Positions 1 through 8,780 are shown, counted from the first letter of the stretch. The stretch is 64,000 nt of DNA from Bog-473 sp963834405 (GCA_963834405.1 CAWIBX010000005.1:248001-312000), one strand, 5' to 3'. Notes: generated from the letters alone by a model not told the origin. Numbers and translations: made by a program.

Positions 1-34
1 CCGGGCAGTGGCAGCCAGCAGCGGAGTCGGGCCG

Positions 35-1129
35 ATGAGGTCCGTCAGAACGCTTCGCCAGTGGGGGCTGACGCTGCTCGGCGTCGCGTTCCTCTTCGGC
101 GCCATCTTCGCGGGCAGCTACGCCGTCGCCTGGAAGGTACACCAGGACCACGCCAAGAACGTGCTCCTCCGGAGCGAGCACGTCGCCATCGCCAAGATCG
201 CCAAGCAGACCCACGGCGCCTCCTGCCAGGTGAGCGGGGTCCAGCAGGGGCAGCTCTCGGGCATCCTGCGCATCCCCGCCATCAACCTGACGGCGCCCGT
301 CGAGGAGGGGACCGACGACCAGGAGCTCAACGTGGCCGTCGGGCACGCGCCGCAGTCGGTGTGGCCCGGTGTCGACGGGTCGTCGGTGTTCCTGGCGCAC
401 GACGTCAGCTACTTCGTCCACCTGAACGCGCTGAAGCCGGGCGACCAGATCACGTACGAGACCGCCTGCAACACGGTGAAGTTCTCGGTGACCGACCAGC
501 AGGTCGTGGCGGCGGGCTCCGCGGTGGCGAACACGCCCACGCCGAGCCTCGTGCTCGACACGTGCTGGCCGCCCAACGCGCTCTTCTTCACCCCCAACCG
601 CCTGCTCATCCACGCCACCGAGGTGGGGGAGGCCACCAAGGGCGCCCGCCTGAACAAGGGGGCCCAGTTCATAAAGACCGTGGCGTCGACCGACTACACG
701 ACGTCGGCGCCGCCGGCGCTGCAGGCGCAGGGGCTGACGCTCGAGCAGAACGAGGCGCCGATGGGGACCATGAACCTCGTCAACCCCTCGGTGGCCTTCG
801 CCCAGTCGCCGGGGCCGCTCTCCCTGGAGGCGGCCGCGCTGGAGACCTACTTCGGCGGGCTCCATGCGGGCGCGCAGAACGAGACGGCCTGGTGGGCGGC
901 CATGGCGCACGGCGTCCCGCTGCCACCCCAGCTGGCGGGGGCCGCCGTCACCGGCCACGACGCGCCCCTCGACGTCGAGATCGACTCGACCGGCGGCACC
1001 CCCACCCGGGTGGTGCTGCGGACCACCGTGACCCTGTCCGGGGGGTCCGCGCCGGGCGAGCACGCCATGACCGTCGTCCTCCCGGTTCAGGGCGCCGTGG
1101 TGACGATCGGGAGCTGGACGTTCAGCTGA
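35..1129 (+). CDS. Sortase-family transpeptidase, membrane anchored
   Basis: This encodes a class D/E-like sortase that would cleave sorting signals and join proteins at the cell surface. The ATG start gives about 364 residues; a GTG nine codons upstream is possible, and the frame stays open to the window edge. Residues ~10-35 form one membrane anchor. The sortase triad is visible: His in FLAHDVSYF (~122), Cys in LDTCWPP (~177) and Arg in PNRLLIHA (~189). The His motif differs from the usual GHR. About 170 residues follow the Arg, an unusually long tail. The next gene encodes a Gly/Ser/Pro-rich membrane protein, but no LPxTG-like signal is seen there. Family assignment is firm; the substrate is unknown. 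Confidence 0.85.
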   Translation: MRSVRTLRQWGLTLLGVAFLFGAIFAGSYAVAWKVHQDHAKNVLLRSEHVAIAKIAKQTHGASCQVSGVQQGQLSGILRIPAINLTAPVEEGTDDQELNVAVGHAPQSVWPGVDGSSVFLAHDVSYFVHLNALKPGDQITYETACNTVKFSVTDQQVVAAGSAVANTPTPSLVLDTCWPPNALFFTPNRLLIHATEVGEATKGARLNKGAQFIKTVASTDYTTSAPPALQAQGLTLEQNEAPMGTMNLVNPSVAFAQSPGPLSLEAAALETYFGGLHAGAQNETAWWAAMAHGVPLPPQLAGAAVTGHDAPLDVEIDSTGGTPTRVVLRTTVTLSGGSAPGEHAMTVVLPVQGAVVTIGSWTFS

Positions 1130-1229
1130 CCGGATTTTGCGCAGCGGCGGGTGCGGCCACCGAAAGGTCCTTTCGGCACGGCCGTTCCCACGGTGGATCC
1201 CCCGGCGAGGGGCCGCGGAGGAGGAACGG

Positions 1230-2465
1230 ATGTCGATGAACAGCCTCGACGAGAGGTACGACCAGATGCTGCACGAGGAGTTCGCCGCCGTCCCGTGCGC
1301 TGACGCCGAGCCCACGCCCGAACCCCCCCGCGGACTCGCCCGCTACCGCTCGGCCGCCCTCGTCGGCGCCGGCGGCCTCGCCTGTGCCATCGTCGGCGCC
1401 CTGCTCGGCGGCCTGAGTGGCTACTTCGCGCTCTCGCCCGCGGGTGCGCACCCCGTCACTTCATCGAGCCAGGACCTGCCCCTTTCCTCCGCCGTGCACT
1501 CGGCGTACCACGCCCACGGCGTCACCGCCTCGGCCGCGCCGGCCGCGCCGGCGGCCGGATCGGTGACCAACGACGCCTCCGGTGCCGCGGCCTTCTCCGA
1601 GGCCGCCGGTCCCCTCGTGCATGGGCTCACCAACGTCACGGTGCCCACGGCCGACCTCCCGACCACCGCGCCCACCTCGCCCGGCCCGTCGGGCGGCGAC
1701 GGGTCCGGCGGCTCGGGCTCCGCCAGCGCGGGCACGGGCGGCGTCGGCTCCACCAACCCGTCGCAGGGCAACAACGGCGGCTCCGGCTCGGGCGGCACCA
1801 TCGGCCAGGCGACCGGCATCCTGGAGCTCGGCCTCGGCAACATCATGGCCAACCTGACCGGCGCGCTGGACGACCTCGGCACCCTTTCCGACGACCCAAC
1901 CGCCATGCTGACCGGGCTGGTGCCCCCGCTCGAGGGCGTGGTGTCCGACGTCACCGGCACGCTCATGAACTTGAGCTCGCTCATGCCGCTGTCGGGGACC
2001 AGGTTGCCCGTGGGCTCGCTCGGCACCGGCGGCATCACCTCCCTCGGAGGCGGGCTGCCCGACGGCGCCCCCACGCTCGGCGGCGCCACGATCGGGGCGA
2101 CGGCCGACAAGACACAGCACGGCACGCCGTCGCCGTCGGTGAGCGCGCTCGGACCGATCGTGAGCAGCGTGGCCGCCGCCGCCACCGGTTCGAAGACGCC
2201 CTCCATCCCCTCGCTCCCGCTGCCTTCGGCAGGCTCGGCACCTTCGGTGCCCAGCCTGCCCGCCCAGTCGCCCTCGGGCGCGCTGCCCGAACCCCCCACG
2301 GTCAGCGTACCGACGGTCAATTCGAACACGGGGTCGACGACCATCAACGTTCCGGTGCCCTCGCTGCCGGTGAGCGCCCCTCCCGTCACCATCCCGCTGG
2401 GCCCGGTGAACGTGGGCGTCAACCTGGGCGGGTCCGACTCGGGCGCCACCCTGTCGCTCCCCTAG
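1230..2465 (+). CDS. Gly/Ser/Pro-rich single-pass membrane protein, unknown function
   Basis: The start ATG is preceded by a strong GGAGGAGG; a longer reading frame upstream has no such site. A short charged N-terminus (MSMNSLDERYDQMLHEEF) is followed by one transmembrane helix at about residues 40-65. The remaining ~340 residues would lie outside the cell and are low-complexity, rich in Gly, Ser, Pro, Thr and Ala, with repeated SLP/PSLP units. It lies 100 bp downstream of the sortase and may be co-transcribed, which hints at a cell-envelope role, but no C-terminal sorting signal (LPxTG, hydrophobic stretch, basic tail) is present. I do not recognise a family. Confidence 0.65.
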   Translation: MSMNSLDERYDQMLHEEFAAVPCADAEPTPEPPRGLARYRSAALVGAGGLACAIVGALLGGLSGYFALSPAGAHPVTSSSQDLPLSSAVHSAYHAHGVTASAAPAAPAAGSVTNDASGAAAFSEAAGPLVHGLTNVTVPTADLPTTAPTSPGPSGGDGSGGSGSASAGTGGVGSTNPSQGNNGGSGSGGTIGQATGILELGLGNIMANLTGALDDLGTLSDDPTAMLTGLVPPLEGVVSDVTGTLMNLSSLMPLSGTRLPVGSLGTGGITSLGGGLPDGAPTLGGATIGATADKTQHGTPSPSVSALGPIVSSVAAAATGSKTPSIPSLPLPSAGSAPSVPSLPAQSPSGALPEPPTVSVPTVNSNTGSTTINVPVPSLPVSAPPVTIPLGPVNVGVNLGGSDSGATLSLP

Positions 2466-2496
2466 GTTCTCGGAGGCGGCGCCAGCGCCCAGCTCC

Positions 2497-2502
2497 TAGC
2501 GT
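2497..2502 (+). promoter_or_regulatory. Putative -10 box (TAGCGT) for the EthD gene
   Basis: TAGCGT matches the TAnnnT pattern seen before several genes here. It would give a leader of about 35-40 nt that includes the GAGGAGG ribosome site at 2534-2540. No convincing -35 element is visible. Confidence 0.35.
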
Positions 2503-2544
2503 CGCGGGTATCGCGTCCGCACCCGCGTGCGCAGAGGAGGTCCC

Positions 2545-2910
2545 ATGGTCAGGCTCACGTGCCTGCTCCGGCGCAAGCCCGGGCTCACCCCGGCCGAGTT
2601 CCATGCCTACTGGCGCGACGTGCACGGCCCCCTCATTGCGGCGAGCCGCAGTGGTTCCCACGCGCTGCGCTACGAGCAGCACCCGCGGCCGCTCGACGAC
2701 TACGCCGGCGACGACGACCCGGGCTTCGACGGGGTCACGGTGCAGTGGTTCGCGTCCATGGACGAGTACAAGGCCCACATGGCCGAGCCGGACTTCCGGG
2801 ACGTCTGGGCCGACATAGAGCGGTTCCTCGACCTCGACGCGCTGCACTTCGTCGTGACCGAGCACCCCCGCCTCGTCATGGGCGGGGACGGGTCATTCCC
2901 CCTGGCCTGA
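2545..2910 (+). CDS. EthD-domain protein
   Basis: A 121-residue dimeric alpha/beta-barrel protein of the EthD family, often found beside catabolic oxygenases. The start MVRLTCLLRRKPGLTPAEF follows GAGGAGG by four bases. The typical opening (xRKPGLTPAEFHAYWRDVHGP) and a C-terminal core with WFASMDEYKAHMAEP are seen; size is normal for the family. The exact reaction is unknown for most members. Its 3' end overlaps the convergent CYTH-CHAD gene by 18 bp. Confidence 0.85.
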   Translation: MVRLTCLLRRKPGLTPAEFHAYWRDVHGPLIAASRSGSHALRYEQHPRPLDDYAGDDDPGFDGVTVQWFASMDEYKAHMAEPDFRDVWADIERFLDLDALHFVVTEHPRLVMGGDGSFPLA

Positions 2911-4731
2911 GGAGGGCGACGCCGGCGGTGGCCACAGGGCGGTCAGGTTCGGCGCGGCCGGCGCCGGCAGCGGGCCGGGCGCGGGAGGCGCGAGCGCCGG
3001 ATGGGCCTCGGGGGCGGGCGCCGGCGGGGCCGGTGGCACGGCCCGCAGGGTCCGGCGCGCCGGGGGCTGGGCCGCCACGGCCTCGGCCCGGCGCTCCTCC
3101 AGCACCTCGAGGAGGTCGTCCCACTCGCGGCCGTTCACCCGGCGCACCTGCGCGGGCAGGCGCTTGAGGAGCCGGCGCTCGGACCGGTGGTCGCGCTCGG
3201 CCACGGCGCCCATGACGAAGACCGTGGCGGGCGGGAGGTGGGCCTCGCCGGTGGCGAGCTCGGCCAGCCGGGTCGACGCGACCTCGGCGTCCTGCAGCAG
3301 CCCGAGCTCGTCCTGCAGCGCGGTGAGCCGGCGGACGTAGCGGGCGGTCGCGCCGCCGTAGACGTCGGCACTGAATTCGAGCGAGTAGCGCAGCCGCTTG
3401 CAGCGGATGCGGAGCCGGTGGAAGTCGGACACGACGCCCGAGCGCCGGGCCCGCCGGGCCGCCCTCGACACCTTGTCGTGCCGGGCCACGACGAGGTCGG
3501 GCATGCCGACCACGGCCGGAACCCGCGTGGCCAGCGAACGGCGCAGGGGCCCCTGTCGGGCCAGGGAGGCGAGACCGGCGAAGAGGCGCTCCCAGCGCAC
3601 CGAGTCGAGCGCGCCGAGCAGCTCGTCCCGGGCGCGCGCACGGTCCCGCTCCAGCAACGCGGAGAGATCGGCCAGCGGGTCGTGGTCGCCCACATGCAAC
3701 GCGGCGGGGCTCCAGCCGGCCAGGGTGTCGGACATGTTGCCCAGCCCGTCGATCTGGACGTCGAGGTCGCGCACGGCCCCGAGCACCGAGGCCAGCCAGC
3801 CGAGCTCGGTGCGGTACGCCTGCGCCCGTACCGGGAGCACCTCGGCGAACAGGCTGAGCGCGGCGCGCAGGCGCCGCGTCGCCACCCGCATGTCGTGCAG
3901 TTCCTCGGGGTCCTCGCCCAGGCGCGTGCCGGGCTCCTTCGCCGCGAGCACGCTGAGCTGGCGGCGGATCACCGCATAGGCGAGCTCGCCCATGGTGGCG
4001 GACTCGGTGACCTCGGTCGGGCCCAGCTCGGGCGGGCCGGGGATCACCTGGCCCACGGCGAGGAGGCCGGCCTCGAACTTGGACAAGGTCGCCGGCTGCA
4101 GTCCGCAGGAGACGCGCAGTTGCGCGACGATCGGTTCAAGGGGGTCGGCCCATTCCGGGCGGACCTCGACCTCCACCCGGCGCAGCTGCATGGGCCGCTG
4201 GCCGCCACCGACGACGATCATGGTGTCGTCGAGCGCGACCTCGGCGGCATCGACGCCGCCGACGCGCAGCGCAAAGGGACGGCGGCGCGTGCGCACCTGC
4301 AGGACCTCGTGCAGTCCGCGCCGGCCGACGATGGCGCGCAACCGCCGGCCGACCGGGCCCGTGTCGTCGAGCGCGGCGACGCCCTCGGCGGGAAGCGGCT
4401 GCGTCACTTCGAGGCGGCGCCGCAACCCGCTCCCCTCGGCGGGCCGCGTGTCCTTCAGCGTGACCTCGTCATGGCGGCCCCGGCGCCGGGTGCGCAGCAC
4501 GAAGCCCGCCCGCGCCATGCGCCAGTCGTCCGTATCGAGGTAGGTGTCCACCAGCCGCCGGGGCGGTTTGGCCAGGGCGGTGACGGTCCCACCGTCTTCG
4601 GTCTCGACGGCGAGGGTGGGAAGGGAGGCCAGCCAGCGCTCCACCGGACGCAGGTCCAGCGCGTCGAACTGCCATTCGATCTCGACCGGGTCGCCGCCAG
4701 CCGCCGTCGCCTCGTCCGTCTCGTCGGCCAC
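2893..4731 (-). CDS. CYTH and CHAD domain protein
   Basis: This 612-residue protein joins an N-terminal CYTH (triphosphate tunnel) domain, about residues 15-215, to a C-terminal alpha-helical CHAD domain, about 250-540, followed by a Pro/Ala-rich tail. CYTH enzymes act on triphosphates or inorganic polyphosphate, and CHAD domains bind polyphosphate granules through conserved basic and His residues (HDMRVATRRLRAAL; FHRLRIRCKRLRYSLEF). The normal ExExK signature near the N-terminus reads EIEWQ here, so the lysine is replaced. That may mean weakened catalysis. The arrangement is common in actinobacteria. It is convergent with the EthD gene and divergent from the Nudix gene. Confidence 0.9.
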   Translation of the reverse strand: MADETDEATAAGGDPVEIEWQFDALDLRPVERWLASLPTLAVETEDGGTVTALAKPPRRLVDTYLDTDDWRMARAGFVLRTRRRGRHDEVTLKDTRPAEGSGLRRRLEVTQPLPAEGVAALDDTGPVGRRLRAIVGRRGLHEVLQVRTRRRPFALRVGGVDAAEVALDDTMIVVGGGQRPMQLRRVEVEVRPEWADPLEPIVAQLRVSCGLQPATLSKFEAGLLAVGQVIPGPPELGPTEVTESATMGELAYAVIRRQLSVLAAKEPGTRLGEDPEELHDMRVATRRLRAALSLFAEVLPVRAQAYRTELGWLASVLGAVRDLDVQIDGLGNMSDTLAGWSPAALHVGDHDPLADLSALLERDRARARDELLGALDSVRWERLFAGLASLARQGPLRRSLATRVPAVVGMPDLVVARHDKVSRAARRARRSGVVSDFHRLRIRCKRLRYSLEFSADVYGGATARYVRRLTALQDELGLLQDAEVASTRLAELATGEAHLPPATVFVMGAVAERDHRSERRLLKRLPAQVRRVNGREWDDLLEVLEERRAEAVAAQPPARRTLRAVPPAPPAPAPEAHPALAPPAPGPLPAPAAPNLTALWPPPASPSSGQGE

Positions 4732-4806
4732 CGGGTCAGGCTACCGCCGCGGGCGCGGCGCCCCTCATGCGCACCGGGGCTCCGCCACCTGCGGAACGGC
4801 CACCGG

Positions 4807-4812
4807 TAGTCT
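4807..4812 (+). promoter_or_regulatory. Putative -10 box (TAGTCT), leaderless start of Nudix gene
   Basis: TAGTCT lies seven bases before the in-frame GTG at 4820, the spacing expected if transcription starts on the first codon. No Shine-Dalgarno sequence is present, which supports leaderless expression. Confidence 0.4.
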
Positions 4813-4819
4813 GCCCTTG

Positions 4820-5278
4820 GTGGCGCGACAGGCGATGACCGCTGATCTCCCAACTCCAAACCCAACCGACGTTGTCCAGGCGGCCGGCGGACTGGTGATC
4901 CGCCGGCAGCGGGGCGTCCTGCAGCTGGCCGTCGTGCACCGGCCCGCCCACCAGGACTGGTCGTTCCCGAAGGGCAAGCTCGAGCAGGGTGAGGCGTTCG
5001 ACGAGGCCGCCCGGCGCGAGGTCCAGGAGGAGACCGGCCTGTCCTGCCGGCTCATCCGCTTCATCGGCCACACCGAGTACACCGACCGCAAGGGACGGCC
5101 CAAGGCGGTGGCCTACTGGGTCATGGAGCCCCTGAGTGGGTCCTTCACCCCCAATATGGAGGTGGACGAGCTGCGCTGGGTCGGGCTCGACGAGGCAACC
5201 CGGGTGCTGACCTACCCCCGGGACCGGGAGCTCGTTACCGTCCTCGGTGCCGCTCAGCAGGCGGAACCCCTGATCTGA
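4820..5278 (+). CDS. Nudix hydrolase (MutT-like)
   Basis: A pyrophosphohydrolase of about 150 residues that would act on nucleoside diphosphate-X substrates such as oxidised nucleotides. The Nudix box is complete, from GKLEQGEAFDEAARREV to QEETGL, with the catalytic REVQEE core. The leading KGKLEQGE and DWSFPKG context resembles the N-terminal half of actinobacterial MutT1. I chose GTG 4820 because a -10-like box sits seven bases upstream; ATG 4835 is the alternative. It is a stand-alone gene, divergent from the CYTH-CHAD gene, so it may share a polyphosphate/nucleotide housekeeping role, but that is only inferred from position. Confidence 0.85.
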   Translation: MARQAMTADLPTPNPTDVVQAAGGLVIRRQRGVLQLAVVHRPAHQDWSFPKGKLEQGEAFDEAARREVQEETGLSCRLIRFIGHTEYTDRKGRPKAVAYWVMEPLSGSFTPNMEVDELRWVGLDEATRVLTYPRDRELVTVLGAAQQAEPLI

Positions 5279-5563
5279 AACCCCCTGCGACCAGGGCGAA
5301 GTGCCGCCGCCCGGCTTCAAAAAAACTCGAAAATTTGATGTTTAGACCCCCATGTTTGGGGAATAATGGCAGAAGCGATCTACCGCCTGATCGCACTGCC
5401 GGCGTGTGTGCCCCAGTCGAGAGCTCCAGGATCCCATCGCCAAGGGCCCTGAGACAGCGCATTTGACGTCAATCGACTGGGGCACCGTCGGCGCTTGTTT
5501 TTTCGGAGACGGCCTACTCGTGCTCACTACTCCCCGCGTGGTCTACGCGGTACTCCGCGGTGC
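5279..5563. other. Intergenic region with a 13-bp inverted repeat
   Basis: No convincing gene lies here and the base composition is more AT-rich than its surroundings. A perfect 13-bp inverted repeat, GTGCCCCAGTCGA at 5408-5420 and its complement at 5473-5485, encloses 52 bases. The gap also holds CCCCCATGTTTGGGG, a small hairpin. The flanking genes converge, so a terminator or a relic of a mobile end are both possible. Confidence 0.45.
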
Positions 5564-6574
5564 TCAGACCACCATGACGGCGGCTCCGTTGACCCGATCG
5601 TGCGCCAGGTCGCGCAGCGCGGCGTCGGCGCGTTCCAGGGCGTAGGGCGTGGCCGACACACGCAGCCCGATGCGCGCCGCTTCGGCGAGGAACTCCTCTC
5701 CGTCGCGGCGCGTGTTCGCCGTCACGCTCTGCAGCGTGCGCTCCATGAAGAGGTGCGCCTGATACCCGAGCGGCGGGACGTCGCTCAGGTAGATGCCGGC
5801 GATGGCCAGCGTGCCGCCCCGGCCCAGTGCGGCGAGGGCGGTCGGGACCAAGGTCCCGACCGGGGCGAACAGGATGGCCGAATCGAGCGGTTCGGGCGGG
5901 GGGGTGTCGGTACCGGCCGCGCTCGACGCGCCGAGCTCGAGCGCCAGCTGTTGTGAGTCGGATGCGCGCGTCATGACGTGCACGCGGGCACCACGGGCGA
6001 GCGCGATCTGCGCGGTGATGTGCGCCGATCCACCGAAGCCGTAGATGCCGAGCACGCCCGCCTCCGGCAGGTTGGCGCGGCGCAGCGCGCGATAACCGAT
6101 AATGCCGGCGCAGAGCAAGGGGGCGGCGTGCACGTCGTCGAACGCATCGGGGAGCGCGTACGCGTAGGCCTCGTCGACGACGACGAACTCGGTGTAGCCG
6201 CCGTCCATGTCCCACCCGGTGAACCGCGGGTCGACGCAGAGGTTCTCACGGCCCTCACGGCAGAACCGGCAGACTCCGCAGGTGTGGGCCAGCCAGGGGA
6301 CGCCGATGCGCTCGCCCTCGCGCCAGCGCGTGCTGCCCGCGCCGCGCGCGTCGACGACTCCGACCACCTCGTGGCCCGGGACGACCAACGGGTGGCGCGG
6401 CGCCAGGTCGCCCTCGGCCAGGTGAAGGTCGGTGCGGCACACCCCGCAGGTCCGCACGCGCAGACGTACCTGGCCCGGACCGGGCTCGGGCACGGGCCGC
6501 TCCACGCGCACCAGCGGCCCGCCGTCGACGGGCCCGGGCTCGTCGACCGCCCACGCGGTCATGGTCGCCGCCAT
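5564..6574 (-). CDS. Zinc-dependent alcohol dehydrogenase
   Basis: A medium-chain zinc alcohol dehydrogenase of about 336 residues that would interconvert alcohols and aldehydes with NAD(P). The catalytic zinc ligands are seen in CGVCRTDLHLAEG and PGHEVVG, and the structural zinc cysteines in CGVCRFCREGRENLC. The coenzyme-binding fold contains GIYGFGGSAHITAQ. The pattern FTGWDMDGGYTEF is shared with the mycobacterial AdhA type. ATG 6574 is chosen; ATG 6562 is four codons later and equally possible. It is divergent from the GNAT gene with only about 80 bp between them. Confidence 0.85.
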   Translation of the reverse strand: MAATMTAWAVDEPGPVDGGPLVRVERPVPEPGPGQVRLRVRTCGVCRTDLHLAEGDLAPRHPLVVPGHEVVGVVDARGAGSTRWREGERIGVPWLAHTCGVCRFCREGRENLCVDPRFTGWDMDGGYTEFVVVDEAYAYALPDAFDDVHAAPLLCAGIIGYRALRRANLPEAGVLGIYGFGGSAHITAQIALARGARVHVMTRASDSQQLALELGASSAAGTDTPPPEPLDSAILFAPVGTLVPTALAALGRGGTLAIAGIYLSDVPPLGYQAHLFMERTLQSVTANTRRDGEEFLAEAARIGLRVSATPYALERADAALRDLAHDRVNGAAVMVV

Positions 6575-6634
6575 CGGGAACGCAGCGTACGGCGCGCGGC
6601 GCGAGAGTGGGCCGCCGGCCCCTGCTCCCGCCCG

Positions 6635-6640
6635 TAGCCT
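6635..6640 (+). promoter_or_regulatory. Putative -10 box (TAGCCT) for GNAT-deacetylase operon
   Basis: TAGCCT lies 16 bases before the GNAT start codon and matches the local TAnnnT pattern. A GCGGAGAG stretch between box and ATG could serve as ribosome site. Confidence 0.35.
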
Positions 6641-6656
6641 GGGCGCGGAGAGTCTG

Positions 6657-7289
6657 ATGTCCGCCGCCCCGTCCCCCACCACGTCCCCCGGGCGCGCCGG
6701 CGCGCAGGGCTATCCCCGCGCGCTCGAGCGCGACGTCGTCGCCGCCGATGGGCTCCGGTATCACGTGCGCCCGATCAGGCCGGATGACGGGCGGCGGCTC
6801 GTGGCCTTCCACGAGCACCTGTCGACGCGCTCGGTCTATCTCCGCTTCTTCACGCTCCACCCGACGCTCTCTGAAGCAGAGGTGCGCCGGTTCACCTCGG
6901 TCGACTACCTCGACCGCCTCGCCCTCGTCGCCACCGTCGGGAACCGGCTGATCGCGGTCGCCCGCTACGACCGGGCTCCGGGCGCGACAGAGGCAGAGGT
7001 CGCGTTCGTCGTGGCCGACGAGTACCAGCACCACGGGATCGGCTCCTGCTTGCTCGACGAGCTGGCCGCCGCCGCGCGCGTCCGCGGCGTCCTGACGTTC
7101 TGCGCGGACACCCTGGCCGAGAACCACCCGATGCTCGGGGTGTTCCGGCACGCCGGCTTCCCCGTGACGGCGCGCACCGAGCACGGGACGGTGTCTCTGC
7201 GTTTCCCGATCGCCGCCACGGAGGAGTACGAGGTGGCCCGGGCCGGGCGGGGGACCGGGCCCACGATCCCGGTGGACGACCCGCGGTGA
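6657..7289 (+). CDS. GNAT-family N-acetyltransferase
   Basis: A 210-residue acetyl-CoA-dependent acetyltransferase. The GNAT fold spans about residues 30-170: the start YHVRPIRPDDGRRL, the acceptor-side segment STRSVYLRFF, and the acetyl-CoA loop VADEYQHHGIGSCLLDELA with the Q/RxxGxG/A signature. The sequence resembles the GNAT part of protein acetyltransferases (Pat-like), but the cyclic-nucleotide or NDP-CoA-ligase domains of those proteins are missing. Its stop overlaps the start of the deacetylase gene (GTGA), so the two are translationally coupled. An acetylation/deacetylation pair acting on the same target is the natural inference. Confidence 0.85.
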   Translation: MSAAPSPTTSPGRAGAQGYPRALERDVVAADGLRYHVRPIRPDDGRRLVAFHEHLSTRSVYLRFFTLHPTLSEAEVRRFTSVDYLDRLALVATVGNRLIAVARYDRAPGATEAEVAFVVADEYQHHGIGSCLLDELAAAARVRGVLTFCADTLAENHPMLGVFRHAGFPVTARTEHGTVSLRFPIAATEEYEVARAGRGTGPTIPVDDPR

Positions 7290-8317
7290 CGCCGCTGGTC
7301 GTCGCCGGGCCGGCCGGCGCGGACGCCCACGACGGCGGGCCACGCCACCCCGAGCAACCCTCGCGTGTCGTCGCGGTGATGGACGGGGTGCGCGGGCTCG
7401 GCCTGGGCGACGAGGTCGTCTACCCGGCCTACGACGAGGCTCCCATGGAGGACCTGGTCCGGGTGCACGCGCCCGGCTATCTGGCGGATCTCGAGCGCTT
7501 CTGCCGACGCGGGGGCGGGGACCTCGACCCCGACACCTACGCCAGGGCGGATTCGTGGCACGCGGCACGCCGGGCGGCCGGTGCCGGGCTGGCCGCCCTG
7601 GACGAGCTGGAGCGGCGGGGCGACGGAGTGGCCTTCGTTCCGGTCCGGCCGCCGGGACACCATGCCTACCCCGACCGCGCCATGGGGTTCTGCCTCCTCA
7701 ACAACGTCGCCGTGGCGGCGGCGTCCCGCACGGCCCGGGGGGACCGGGTGCTCATCGTCGACTGGGACGTGCACCACGGGAACGGCACCCAGGCCATCTT
7801 CTGGGACGATCCCGACGTCCTGTACGTGTCGACGCACCAGCACCCTCTGTACCCCGGCACCGGCCGTCCCGACGAGGTGGGCGGCGCCGCGGCAGCCGGC
7901 TTGACCGTGAACCTGCCCGTCCCGCCGGGTGCCACGGGCGACGTGGTGCGCGCCGCGCTCGACGAGGCGGCGCGGCCGGTCATAGAGGAGTTCCAGCCGC
8001 ACTGGGTGCTCGTGTCGTGCGGGTTCGACGCGCACCAGGCCGATCCGCTCGGCCAACTGGCCTTGTCGAGCGGGGACTTCGCCGAGCTGGCCCGCGTGGT
8101 CGGCGAATTCGCCCCCGGCCCCGGCCGCATCGCACTGTTCCTGGAGGGCGGGTACAACCCGGTCGCCCTGCAGACGTCGGTCGAGGCGACGCTCGCCCCG
8201 CTCCTGGGGCTGCACACCCACCCAGCAGCGCCGACGTCCGGCGGGCCCGGCCTGGCGCAGCTGCGCGAGGACCGGACCGAGCGCCTGCGCGCCGTCGACC
8301 GCGTGCTGTCGGCCTGA
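7286..8317 (+). CDS. Histone-deacetylase-family (AcuC/HDAC-like) amidohydrolase
   Basis: A 343-residue zinc deacetylase of the arginase-deacetylase fold. The active-site pattern is intact: RPPGHHAYPDRAMGFCLLNN (paired histidines), VDWDVHHGNGTQAIFW (zinc Asp and His), SCGFDAHQADPLG (second zinc Asp) and LEGGYNP near the C-terminus. Known relatives remove acetyl groups from lysine in proteins (AcuC acts on acetyl-CoA synthetase) or from polyamines. The GTG start overlaps the GNAT stop by four bases. The substrate cannot be read from sequence. Confidence 0.88.
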   Translation: MTPLVVAGPAGADAHDGGPRHPEQPSRVVAVMDGVRGLGLGDEVVYPAYDEAPMEDLVRVHAPGYLADLERFCRRGGGDLDPDTYARADSWHAARRAAGAGLAALDELERRGDGVAFVPVRPPGHHAYPDRAMGFCLLNNVAVAAASRTARGDRVLIVDWDVHHGNGTQAIFWDDPDVLYVSTHQHPLYPGTGRPDEVGGAAAAGLTVNLPVPPGATGDVVRAALDEAARPVIEEFQPHWVLVSCGFDAHQADPLGQLALSSGDFAELARVVGEFAPGPGRIALFLEGGYNPVALQTSVEATLAPLLGLHTHPAAPTSGGPGLAQLREDRTERLRAVDRVLSA

Positions 8318-8336
8318 GCCGGTCCTCCGGCTCCGC

Positions 8337-8780
8337 TCAGGCGCTGGGCCGGTGCACCAGCACCGGGCAGTGCGCGTTGGTGGTGCAGTACTCGCTCACC
8401 GACCCGATGAGCATGCCGACGAACTCGCCGTGCCCGCGGCTGCCGACCACGAGGAGGTCAGCGCCCTTCGATGCTTCGACGAGGACGGGTGCGGGATGTC
8501 CGTGGACGATCCGGGCGTCCACACGCAGCGCGGAATGGGAGGCGCGCGCGGACGCCACGGCGTTGTCGAGCACCGAGCGCACCTCGGCTTCGGGGTCGTA
8601 ATCGGCCGGGACCGGCACGGCCCAGCCGAAGCTGGTGGGCCACTCCCATGCGGCCACGAGCTCGAGGGCGGCGCCCGTGAGGTCGGCCTGGTGCGCCGCC
8701 CAGGCGAGGGCATCGAGAGACGCCGCGGACCCGTCGATGCCCACGACGACCCGTCCCGTTCCCGTCTGCGTTGCGTTCAT
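8337..8780 (-). CDS. Universal stress protein (UspA family)
   Basis: A 147-residue single-domain Usp. It opens with VVVGIDGSAASLDALAWA and ends with the ATP-binding G-2x-G-9x-G-S motif (GSRGHGEFVGMLIGSV), so it should be an ATP-binding type. The ATG start has AGGAGG ten bases upstream and overlaps the stop of the sensor kinase gene (ATGA), so both genes form one operon. Linkage of a Usp to a DosS/DosR-like pair recalls the mycobacterial dormancy regulon, where many Usp genes are DosR targets. Confidence 0.9.
   Translation of the reverse strand: MNATQTGTGRVVVGIDGSAASLDALAWAAHQADLTGAALELVAAWEWPTSFGWAVPVPADYDPEAEVRSVLDNAVASARASHSALRVDARIVHGHPAPVLVEASKGADLLVVGSRGHGEFVGMLIGSVSEYCTTNAHCPVLVHRPSA

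Noticed and set aside
3001..4809. Long plus-strand open frame antisense to the CYTH-CHAD gene
   Set aside because: GC-rich shadow of the real minus-strand gene; its product is low-complexity and has no domain.
5342..5527. 61-codon minus-strand frame in the 5.3-5.5 kb gap
   Set aside because: It crosses both arms of the inverted repeat, has mixed codon usage and no ribosome site.
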